Source: Thysanoteuthis rhombus (taxonomy: Eukaryota; Mollusca; Cephalopoda; Oegopsida; Thysanoteuthidae). Taken from it: DNA of 64,000 bases. Both the position numbers and the translations under genes were made by a program. The notes beneath the pieces were generated by a model. It saw only the letters and a list, made by a program, of their open reading frames with translations. It was not told the origin of the DNA and did no database searches. Numbering within the stretch: position 1 is the first letter of the stretch; every line of letters starts with the position of its first letter. Shown piece by piece: positions 49,251 to 58,419 of the stretch. The stretch is taken from assembly GCA_963457665.1 (NCBI GenBank), contig OY735224.1, forward strand, positions 48,782,811-48,846,810, given 5' to 3'.

Positions 49251-52200
49251 TAAGAAGCTTTGAAGACTGAAATTCACGATGGTGTCTTGAAGCCTCATTT
49301 GTTTTCAGGAAGAAGCCAGTGAAATCGAACGTGAAAATCGTCTGTGAGATTTTATTTTGTTTATGGTAAGTATATGAGACTGAAATTTACAATGGTGTCT
49401 TCAAGACTCTTTCTGTTACCGGGAGGAAGCCCGTAAAATTGTACCTGAAAATATTCAGTTAGATTTCAATTTTTTTTCCCAGGAAGCTTTCAAGACTGAT
49501 ATTCACAAGACTGTTTTTGTTTTCCGGGAGGAAGCCAGTGAAATTGAAACTGAAAATAGTCTGTGAGACTTTATATCGTTTTTGGGTAGTCTTTGAGACT
49601 GAAATCCACAATGGTCTTTTCAAGACTCTTTTCGTTTCTTTGATGAAGCTAGTGAAAAAATCTGGAAATAGTCTGTGAGATCTTATTTTGTTTCCCGGAA
49701 GCCTTTACCACTGATATTCACGATGTTCTCTTCAAGACTCTTTTTGTTTTCGGGAGGAAGCCTGTGAAATTGAACCTTGAAATAAATTATGAAAATTTAT
49801 TTTGTTTTCAAAAAGCCTATAAATTGAAATTCACAATTGTCCCTTCAAGATTTTTTTTTGTTTTGGGAGGAAGCCAGTGAAATTGAAACTGAAAATAGAG
49901 TCTGAGAATTTATTTTGTATCCAGGAAGCCTTTAAGAATGATATTCTCAATGGTCTTTTCAAAACACTTTTTAGTTTCGGGAACGAAGCTTGTGAAATCA
50001 AACCTTAAAATAGTTTGTGAGACTACATTGTTTACTGAGAGCCTTTAGGACTGAGGTTAACGATGATCTCTTCGAAACTTTTTTCGTTCCCGGGAGGGAA
50101 CCCAAGAAATTGAACCAGAAAATAGTCTGTGAGACTTTATTCCGTTTATGGGAAGTGTATGAGACTTAAATTCACAAAAGTCTCTTCAAGATTCTTTTTG
50201 TTACCGGGAGGAAGCCCGTAAAATTGTACCTAAAAATATTCAGTTAGATTTTAATTTTTTTTCCCAGGAAGCTTTCAAGACTGATATTCACATAGGTCAC
50301 CTCAACACTCTTTTTGTTTTCGGGAGGAAGCCAATTAAGTTGAAACTAAAAATAGTCTGTGAGACTTTATCTCGTTTTTGTGTAGTTTGAGAGACTGAAA
50401 TTCACAATCATGTCTTCAGAACTCTTTTCGTTTCCAGAGGGATGCCCATGAAATTGTACCTGGAAATATTCTGTGAGACTTTATTTCGTTTTTGGGAAGT
50501 TTATGAGATTGATATCCACAATGGTCTCTCCAAGACTCTTTTCGTTTCTGGGAGGAAACCAGTGAAATTGAACCTGAAAATAGTCTGTGAGACTTTATTT
50601 CGTTCCCAGGAAGCCTTTAAGACTAATACTTTCAATGGTTTATTCAAGACTCTTTTGTTTCCGGGATGAAACCAGTGAAATTGAACAAAGATATAGTCCG
50701 TGAGACTATAATTTGTTTCCATGTAGCTTTTAGCGATGAAATTCTGTATGGTCTCTCCGACACACTTTTCGTTTTGGGGAGGAAGCCAGTAAAATCGAAT
50801 TCAAAAATAGTCTGTGATACTTTATCTTGTTTCCAGGAAGCCTTTGACATCGATATTCACGATAGTGTTTTCAAGACTCTTTCTGTTTCCAGGAGGAAAC
50901 CAGTGAAATTGAGCCTGAAAAAAGTCTTTGAGACTTTATTTTGTTTCCGGGAAGCCTTTAAGCCTGAAATTCACTATGGTCTCTTGGAGACTCTATTTGT
51001 TTTCGGGAGGAAAACAGTGAAATTGAACCTGAAAATAGTCTGTGAGACTTTATTTTGTTTCCAGGAAGCCTTTGAGACTGAAATTCACAATTGTCCCTCT
51101 GAAACTCTTTTTGTTTTTTTGAGGAAGCCAGTGAAGTTGAACCTGGAAATAGTCTGTGAGACTTTATTTTCTATCCAGGAAGCCTTTAGGAATGATATTC
51201 ACAATGGTCTATTCAATACTGTTTTTTGTTTCCGGGAGGAAGCCAGTGGAATTTAACCTGAAATTAGTCTTTGGGACATTATTTTGTTTCCAGAGAGCTT
51301 TTATGACTGATATTCACAATAGTCTGTTCAAGAATCTTTTCATTTTCGGGAGAAAAACAGTGAAATTGAACCAGGATATAGTCTGTGAGACTTTATTTTG
51401 TTTCCATGTAGCTTTTAAGACTGAAATTCACTATGGTCTCTGCGAGACTCTTTTCGTTTTGGGGAGGAAGCCAGTGAAATTGTACTTGAAAATAGTCTGT
51501 GAGACTTTATCTTGTTTCCAGGAAGCCTTTAAGAATGATATTCACAATAGTTTCTTCAAGACTTTTTTTGTTTCCGGGAGGAAACCAGTGAAATTGAGCC
51601 TGAAAATAGTCTTTGATATTTTTTTCGTTTCCAGGAAGCCTTTAAGAATGATATTCACAATAGTTTCTTCAAGACTTTTTTTGTTTCCGGGAGGAAACCA
51701 GTGAAATTGAGCCTGAAAATAGTCTTTGATATTTTTTTCGTTTCCAGGAAGCCTTTGAGACTGAAATTCACAATTGTCCCTTCGAAACTCTTCTTGTTTT
51801 TTTGAGGAAGCCAGTGAAATTGAACCTGGAAATAGTCTGTGAGACTTTATTTTCTATCCAGGAAGCCTTTAGGAATGATATTCACAATGGTCTCTTCAAT
51901 ATTGTTTTTGTTTCCGGGAGGAAGCCAGTGGAATTTAACCTGAAATTAGTCTGTGAGACATTATTTTGTTTCCGGGAAGCCTTTAAGAATGATATTCATA
52001 ATAGTGTCTTCAAGACTCTTTTTGTTTCCGGGAGGAAACCAGTGAAATTGAGCCTGAAAATAGTCTTTGAGACTTCATTTTGTTTCCACGAAGCCTTTAA
52101 GACTGAAATTCACTATGGTCTCTTCGAGACTCTCTTTGTTTTCGGGAGGTAGCCAGTGGAATTTAACCTGAAATTAGTCTGTGAGTCACTATTTTGTTTC

Positions 52201-52730
52201 CAGAGAGCTTTTATGACTGATACTCACAATAGTCTCTTTAAGACCCTTTTTCGTTTTTGGGAGGAAGCCAGTGAAATTGAACCAGGATATAGTCTGTGAG
52301 AATTTATTTTGTTTCCATGTAGCTTTTAAGACTGAAATTCACTATGGTCTCTTCGAGACTCTTTTCGTTTTGGGGAGGAAGCCAGTAAAATCGAATTTAA
52401 AAATAGTCTTTGATACTTTATCTTGTTTCCAGGAAGCCTTCAACATTGATATTCACAAAAGTGTTTTCAAGACTCTTTTTGTTCCCGGGAGGAAACCAGT
52501 GAAATTGAGCCTGAAAATCGTCTTTGAGACTTTATTTTGTTTCCACGAAGCCTTTAAGACTGAAATTCACTATGATCTCTTTGAGACTCTTTTTGTTTTC
52601 GGGAGGAAAACAGTGAAATTGAACCTGAAAATAGTCCATGAGACTTTTTTTTGTTTCCAGGAATCCTTTAAGAATGATATTCACATTAGTCCGGGAGGAT
52701 GCCAGTGGAATTGAACCTGAAATCGTCAGG
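49251..52730 (+). repeat. Main 114-bp array, diverged right edge (about 30 copies)
   Basis: Same unit organisation but lower identity between neighbours and an older consensus: gtttccaggaagcctttaag, actgatattcacaatgg, gtctcttcgagactc, cgggaggaagccagtg. The TAG-bearing form is rare here, so several frames are open on both strands (plus 50666-51256, 51156-51704, 52271-52714; minus 50501-50722). Open frames on opposite strands over the same units argue against translation. Two neighbouring segments, 51530-51640 and 51641-51750, are almost identical, showing local duplication. Confidence 0.92.
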
Positions 52731-52760
52731 TCCAATCTGACAGGCTTCACAAATCATTAT
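52690..52760. other. Palindromic joint between satellite and gene tail
   Basis: gccagtggaattgaacctga is followed within a few bases by tcaggtccaatctgacaggc, an imperfect reverse complement of it. On the left the phrase belongs to the satellite (plus); on the right to the gene tail (minus). At 19975 the same gene tail runs into satellite of the same orientation, so this joint is an inversion breakpoint or fold-back copy. Confidence 0.7.
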
Positions 52761-52891
52761 CCACATCCAAAGACATAAAAACGAGATGTATCTGATTGAC
52801 GATTCCATTTTCATCACAACATCGACACGCTCAAAAGAACAAACATCCGAATTTCCAAAAAAAGTCAACATTCATAATTTTGAGAAAAAAT

Positions 52892-53422
52892 CTAAAGCAA
52901 CTCAATGCGTAAATCCTGGTGGCAAAGATAAACAATGATACTATTCACCGCCAGCATACATATAATCTCTGAAATCACCACATATATATTAGCGGCAACG
53001 GCCAATACTACACTTAATATCAATGCAATCACAACTAAAAATGCCAAGGCAATGAGTAGAAGGCGATGCTTCTGCTTCATCCTCTGGTTCACTGCAGAAG
53101 CATTGCCAGGCAATCTTGTTCGAGGAAGATGACCCCGATTAGCTGCCCCTATGGTTGGTGTTGACGCATCCTCAATCCTGGGTGGTAGTTGAGCGAAGTG
53201 CACCCGGTGAGACGGAGCCTCTACCATCGGTAGGACAGTAGCAACGGATGTTGAGGCTCCCTCTACGCCTGGCAACGGTCTCTCCATATCCAGCGTGCAC
53301 ATTGGAGGACTCATAGCGATCGGTGGGTCCTCACCCACCTCTATGATAAAGGGGGTAATTGCCACTTCGACGCTTTCTGATGGTGCAGATGGTTCAGTTG
53401 GCTGGCTTGTTTTGTTGCTCAT
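52892..53422 (-). CDS. Two-span membrane protein with PST-rich N-terminal region (176 aa)
   Basis: I do not recognise the family. The ATG at 53422 is supported because three copies align from this codon (MSNKTSQ, MGNRTSQ, MGNQTIQ). Residues 1-18 are polar. Residues 19-35 (VEVAITPFIIEVGEDPP) are the most conserved part across paralogues. Residues 40-100 are rich in Pro, Ser, Thr and Ala with two degenerate ASTS/PMVEAP-type repeats. A basic stretch at 111-120 (VNQRMKQKHR) precedes hydrophobic segments at about 121-143 and 145-167, then a short tail (CHQDLRIELL). One N-A-S sequon lies at residue 107. The short loop suggests a membrane hairpin with both ends on one side; the basic residues favour a cytoplasmic N-terminus, by inference. 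Uninterrupted single exon. Downstream (lower coordinates) are a conserved tail and the satellite; upstream lies a region shared with the 236-aa paralogue. Expression is unproven. Confidence 0.7.
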   Translation of the reverse strand: MSNKTSQPTEPSAPSESVEVAITPFIIEVGEDPPIAMSPPMCTLDMERPLPGVEGASTSVATVLPMVEAPSHRVHFAQLPPRIEDASTPTIGAANRGHLPRTRLPGNASAVNQRMKQKHRLLLIALAFLVVIALILSVVLAVAANIYVVISEIICMLAVNSIIVYLCHQDLRIELL

Positions 53423-53770
53423 TTTGGGCCGTTTTTCTTGTTATGAAATATACAATTAATTTTGGTCAAACTATTTAATTGTTTTTAAGTGAAAAAAACT
53501 TGGATCAATGAAATTTTAACAGTAAATTAAAGAAATGTTTGTAGTTTTGTTGATAAAACAAGACTTGCGTAAAGTTTTCTTCCGATACGGCAGAATATTA
53601 AGATGGCGTTCGGTTGTCATGGTGATAACGTTCACTGATCGTATGGAAATAAGCTTGACCATATTTGGAAACGTTTTCATGGATTATATTTCATAGCTAC
53701 GTATATATTCATTATTTTTTATTAAATAAAATGTCTGTAAGTGCTTATCAATATCTGAAATATATTATAT
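53423..53770 (-). promoter_or_regulatory. Conserved upstream region of the 176-aa gene
   Basis: Alignable with the sequence upstream of the 236-aa paralogue (about 60260-60595): aagatggcgttcggttgtca against aagatgccgtttcgttgtct, catatttg.aaa.gttt.cat, and aataaaatgtct. The 53600-53608 stretch aagatggcg matches the YY1 core (AANATGGCG), a factor known to act near animal transcription starts. The paralogue has one mismatch. The site is about 180 bp from the ATG. No convincing TATA box. Confidence 0.4.
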
Positions 53771-53777
53771 AAATATT

Positions 53778-53781
53778 TATA

Positions 53782-53862
<81 letters not shown>
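53778..53862 (+). repeat. (TA)n microsatellite
   Basis: About 40 TA dinucleotides upstream of the 176-aa gene. The Ile-Tyr open frames crossing it are not genes. Confidence 0.97.
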
Positions 53863-53865
<3 letters not shown>

Positions 53866-54000
53866 ACACCATCATCATTCCATGTACTCCAAGATGAACC
53901 CTTAATGATCTCTCTCTATCTCTCTCTCCTTCTCTCTCTCTCTCTCTCCTTCTCTCTCTCTCTCTCCGTTGAATCGCTTTACAACTCCCACAGGTATCTA
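53866..54000. repeat. CT-rich segment shared with the 60.66-kb paralogous region
   Basis: The stretch accatcatcattccatgtac, gatgaacccttaa, a long CT tract (about 53910-53968) and aatcgctttacaactcccac recurs at 60658-60752 with a shorter C/CT tract. This places the two genes and their upstream regions in one ~1.3-kb duplication. Confidence 0.85.
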
Positions 54001-54004
54001 CTTT

Positions 54005-54007
<3 letters not shown>

Positions 54008-54084
<77 letters not shown>
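54008..54084 (+). repeat. (TA)n microsatellite
   Basis: About 38 TA dinucleotides at the border of module E, as at 19052 and 61907. Confidence 0.97.
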
Positions 54085-54087
<3 letters not shown>

Positions 54088-54600
54088 TAATTACCAAGAC
54101 CTGCGGATTAACATCATGAAGCCATTGGATGATATTATAATCCAGCAGGCTAAGTGAAAACTCAAACAACGACTAGTTTCATCTGACTCTAAAAAAACAA
54201 GATCCAACATTCAAGAGATCTGATTCATTGAAGTGAAAAACTTCAAATATAAATACTTAAAGCGTACTGTACTCTACTGACAGCGCAGACTAACAGTGGA
54301 GATTTTACTATCCCAAATTCCTGAGGATTGTTGTTGTGGTTGTTGTGGTACAAAAACAAAGTCAACCCCAAACTTGGACGGGAGTTCGGCTAGATTGATA
54401 AAACTCACAAAAACAAACACAACATCAATTTATTTTATTCATTCGTTTATCATTTGACAGAAAATATTTTTATTGTTTAATCTGCGTTGACTTAGAAATT
54501 GCACTACTACAATGCGAACTGTTCAGTGTTGATTCAATATGTTTATGTTTGGAAATATGGATATTGATAATAAACAATATTTCTAGGGAGGCTATAACCA
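54085..54600 (-). repeat. Module E, copy 2
   Basis: Near-identical to 61982-62470 in the same orientation and to 18550-19051 inverted. gactagtttcatctgactct, gtgaaaaacttcaaatataa and acagcgcagactaacagtgg are shared without change. Confidence 0.85.
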
Positions 54601-55010
54601 GTTGTAAAAGGTAAAGAATTCAGTGGTCGACCACCCATGAGTAAGGATTTCGAGCACATTCTGAGACTCAGAGAATTCGGCTGGGAAGTCCAACAGTGGT
54701 AATCATGAGAGGGTCGCTGGAAATATGTTATGGCTTCAAATATGTCGCATTTTCGTTGAATAAATATGTTTTTTATTTTACACAGTCCTTCATGTTATTA
54801 TCAAAGAAATAATTTCATAAACAATTAAAAAATCAGTTGATGCAAATAAATCTGTTTTTTGTTGTTTAACGTGTCGCATTTTGGTTAAATAGATATATAC
54901 ATATATATATATCATAAATAAATATATTTTGAAAGAAAAAAAAAACGCATTTTTATTCATTCTGTACTTTCCAATATTTTTCACAAATTCTTTCACAACG
55001 ATGCATTTTC
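54600..55010 (-). repeat. Module D, copy 4, with AT-rich leader
   Basis: Inverse of 18130-18550 (tggtaatcatgagagggtcg, cagtccttcatgttattatc, gtgtcgcattttggttaaat). No terminal exon adjoins. Confidence 0.8.
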
Positions 55011-55290
55011 TTTTTCTATTCATTCTGATGAAGATCAATGAGGCCTAACTGGTGACTGAAGGCCTGAAATTGGATTCCCTGTCATAGAAGCGTACGTTCG
55101 GCTGTATGGTGTGTCTGTGTGTCGGATGGGGGTCGGGACTCATCGTTAACTGATGAAACACCGACTTATCTTTGATCTCTTGTACGGAAGGGGTTGGGGG
55201 TGAAAGGATGAGATAACTTTGGATCGGGGTCGAACTCCAGGGAAAAAGCCTAAAAGTGCATCTCATCTATTCTTTATTATTATAAAAATG
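55010..55290 (+). repeat. Module C, plus-strand copy in the right arm
   Basis: ggcctaactggtgactgaag, gaaattggattccctgtcat, agaagcgtacgttcggc and gatgaaacaccgacttatct, inverse of 17870-18130 and direct relative of 10085-10310. Confidence 0.8.
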
Positions 55291-55770
55291 TGGAGGGGGA
55301 GATTCATAGTTGAAATTTGTCGAAATATTCACTTCTAAATCATTGTACGATGTTTATTAAGCATTGAGTATTGTAGATTAGTTTAGTAGTTCAATATCTA
55401 ATAAGATAATGAACTGTCATTGGGAAGTGGTTTTTTAATAAAATAATAGTTTCATTCATCCAAATCATACTATTGAAATATTATTCTGATAAAGTAAATA
55501 TTAACGATAGTTCTCTTTTAAAAGTCCCATTAAAGTAATGATTAAAAAAAGAAAAGAATCGATAATGGTATCATCATTATCTTTCTGAATATGTCTGGTT
55601 CGTCTGTCCATGTTGTATTCTGCCGGACTCACTCGGTAGCGCATGTTTCCTCTGGTGAGCCCTAATGTGGATCATAATGTGTGTTTGATGTGTACCATTG
55701 CTGCAACATATCCTGCCCATTGCTATTTTTGTTTGTATTAGAATATTAATAGTTGATAATATTGGCACTG
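55290..55770 (-). repeat. Module B, copy 3 (empty site for the 820-bp insertion)
   Basis: Inverse of 16560-16772 plus 17593-17870. At about 55535-55545 it reads continuously where the left copy holds the insertion. Includes ctttctgaatatgtctggtt and tgctgcaacatatcctgccc. Confidence 0.8.
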
Positions 55771-56373
55771 GAGCTAAGGAGGCTCTGTTTATTCCTTTTC
55801 AGGCTTGTTTTTTTTTACATATGGAAAATTCAATTATATATGACTACTACTTTCGAGACAATTGTTGAAAACCTTGTGAACATTCTTTGTCAAAGCTAAA
55901 AAGGCACCATGTATAATTTCTTGGACTCTTACTCATATATTATTAAAAAAATGCATGAAAACGTATTGAAACATTGGATTTAAAGCTGAAAAGGCTCTGT
56001 TCATAACTTTTTAGGTTTGCTTTTGACATATATCTATATATTATTTCTACATTCAAGCAAATTGTGTAAAGAACCCTTTGAAACACTAGTTTTAAGGCCA
56101 AAAAGGCCCTGTTTATACTCGTCCAGGCTTGGTTTGGACACTTTGAAAATTCAATCACCTATTATTACTACAGTCAAGTAAATTGTTAAAAAACCTTCAA
56201 AACATTGGTATCGAAGTCCAAAATTTTGGGGATGCTGTTATAACATATACTTAAATTTTCACATCATAGTAAATTCTCAAAGTGTCCAAACTAAGCCAAA
56301 AAGGTATTGAGAGAGCCTTTTCAGATTAGAAACCAATGTTTCAAAGGTCTTTAATACTTTTCTTGCATGTAGT
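55770..56373. repeat. Diverged monomers in head-to-head arrangement, right arm
   Basis: Inverse of about 15925-16560. Minus-type units change to plus-type near 56210-56280. The segment corresponding to about 15440-15925, including module D and the exon end, is deleted. Confidence 0.75.
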
Positions 56374-56550
56374 TCAATCAGTTTTGCGTAGCCCTGCTTG
56401 TCAGGGAGTTTGGAATCTTCCGGCATAATTGTGTTCAATTTGGAATCCTGAGCGTCTCGGCCACAGGCAACTGGATCGTGAGAATCGTAATCGTCGTCTG
56501 GGATTCCGTAAAACATATAGGGATCAGACATTAGATCAGTGTTTTGGAAC
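56374..56550 (-). pseudogene. Truncated terminal-exon copy 3
   Basis: Begins after the acceptor (minus strand, ttttcaacag then gttcc) and is open: FQNTDLMSDPYMFYGIPDDD, then YDSHDPVACGRDAQDSKLNT, ending ..QGYAKLIE. There it joins unrelated monomer sequence at a deletion breakpoint, so the PFHLKK end and its stop are lost. Apart from the truncation it is nearly identical to the intact copy. Confidence 0.7.
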
Positions 56551-57540
56551 CTGTTGAAAAATCGGAAAATATATCAATATAATACTAATGTTCACTAAGC
56601 TTATCTTAGCGAGGCGCAAGGTCACAAGTGAGGGGAACCCATTTTGGATCGAATACACTAGAGTTGTAAATTGAAAGTCTCATGTAATACAGGATCTCCC
56701 CGACTTTACGGCTGGCTCTCTTTCTCACTGGCACGGTCCTAGGTCGGGCATTTTTTTTTATCCTGGAATGTTTATTCCTTAAAAACAGACAAAAAACAAA
56801 CAAACAAAAAAACAACAACATTGGCACAGCCTGTGCGTGTGATACATACATAAATAGCCAGCCTAACTTGAAAACTGAACAAAACTCTGACTATATTTCT
56901 ATTGATAGTTATCACAATTAAGGACACTGTTTCTGTTTTGATTGTTGCTATCAACAACATCACAAATAAATAAACAACAGTGTCTCATCATCTCAAGTTT
57001 ACACTTCTTGGAGATTTTTATGAAACCAGGTACAGCTTTAGAACGGGTATGCCCTAGTGTCTACGGAACAAGATTTAATTTTAATATATATATATATATA
57101 TGTAGGATTGGTGACTAAGAGCCCCCAATAGGAAATTGATAATAACTTTATTATCTATGGGTTGACTGTAGTTAAACTACCTTTACTGATTGAATTTGCC
57201 TTCTATATTACATCTACTTACTTCTTGACCAACACTCACAGGAAGAAGTCACGAAAATGAAGGAATGTTTACCAAAGGAACATAATATTTCTGATAGGGA
57301 ATTCATTCTCAGCCATCGTTTACAAGCAGACTAGAGAAATATTGAGTATTACCAAGGATAATCTATCTGTCCATGGGTGGACATGTATGCAGAGAGATAG
57401 CTCGACAACTTGACATCATATGGAGTTGATATTTGCCACTTGTTTTATTGACAACTTCTTTTACTATCACTACTTCCCAGATAATTGTTAAAAACATTAA
57501 AACCATTGGTTTTAAAAGCTAAAAGGGCTCTGTTTATAGC
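56551..57540 (-). repeat. Module A, copy 3 (right arm)
   Basis: Inverse of 14225-15256: gttgctatcaacaacatcac, ctgataggg/aattcattc, ccatgggtggacatgtatgc. Contains a short (TA)n at 57083-57101. Confidence 0.8.
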
Positions 57541-58062
57541 TTTTTAGGTTGGTTTTATCACTGACTCGTATATTGTTACTACATTCAAAAGAGTTATTAA
57601 AAACCATTGAAAAATTGCTTCTGTGGCTACCCTTTGAGGCTTGGTTATGAACAGTTTGAAAAATCAATCCTATTTTTTTTGTACATTCAAAAAAGTTGTT
57701 CAAAACCATTGAAACATTACTTCTGTGGCTACCCTTTAAGGTTTGGTTATGAGCACTTTGAAAAATCAATACAATTTTTCTAGTACATTCAAGGAAGTTG
57801 TTAAAAACCATTGAAACATTGCTTATGTGGCTGCCCTTTGAGGCTCGGTTATGAACACTTTGAAAAATCAATACTATTTTTTTACTAAATTCGAGAAAGT
57901 TGTTAAAAACCATTGAAACATTGCTTCTGTCGCTACCCTTCATGGCTTGGTTATGAACACTTTGGATAATCAATCTTATTTCTTTAGGACATTAAAGAAA
58001 GTTGTTAAAACCATTGAAACATTGCTTTTGTGGCTACTCGTTAAGGCTTGGTTATGAACACT
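57540..58062 (+). repeat. 102-bp satellite array, right arm (about 5 copies)
   Basis: cattgcttctgtggctaccc, ttggttatgaacactttg and gttgttaaaaaccattgaaa recur at about 102 bp. This is the inverse of the end of 12252-14225, with about 5 units instead of about 19. The minus strand is open over 57512-57973 with 34-residue repeats, as in the left arm. Confidence 0.88.
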
Positions 58063-58311
58063 TATGAAAATTTTATAGTTAAGAATCATTGTTTTCTTTA
58101 AATCTTTAATCCAGATATTCGTATTAAATTTCACGAGTTAATCAAAGCAAAAATAGATAAAAGTAAACGAAATAATTGATTTTATTTCTTTTCCCTTTAA
58201 TCTTTCTGCTCTTAAATATCAATGATCAAAACGGATTTTCTTTTAGGACTGGCTGTCCTTACTTTTCGTTGGTGTTTTAAAAACATTTTTTCTAAAGACG
58301 ATTGTCAGCTT
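58063..58311. other. Unassigned AT-rich spacer
   Basis: I see no repeat family, open frame or RNA signature here. It lies between the outer end of the right inverted arm and the satellite remnants. Confidence 0.5.
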
Positions 58312-58418
58312 TAATTCCACTGGCTTCCCGAAAACGAAATTAGTCTCAAAGAGACAATAGTAAGTTTTTTTTTCACTGGCTTCTCGAAAACGAAAAGAGT
58401 CTCGAAGAGACTAATGTC
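58312..58418 (-). repeat. Two short remnants of 114-bp satellite
   Basis: ccactggcttcccgaaaacg and cactggcttctcgaaaacga are each followed by a dyad, gtctcaaagagac (58343-58355) and gtctcgaagagac (58399-58411). These are ~55-60-bp half-units in minus orientation, more than 5 kb from the main array. Confidence 0.8.
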
Positions 58419-58419
58419 A

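Noticed and set aside
50666..51704. 182-196-codon open frames in the diverged 114-bp units
   Set aside because: The same units are also open on the minus strand, frames change every few units through indels, and no start context or splice sites fit.
53777..54169. 100-130-codon frames of Ile-Tyr repeats
   Set aside because: Translation of (TA)n and CT microsatellites on both strands.
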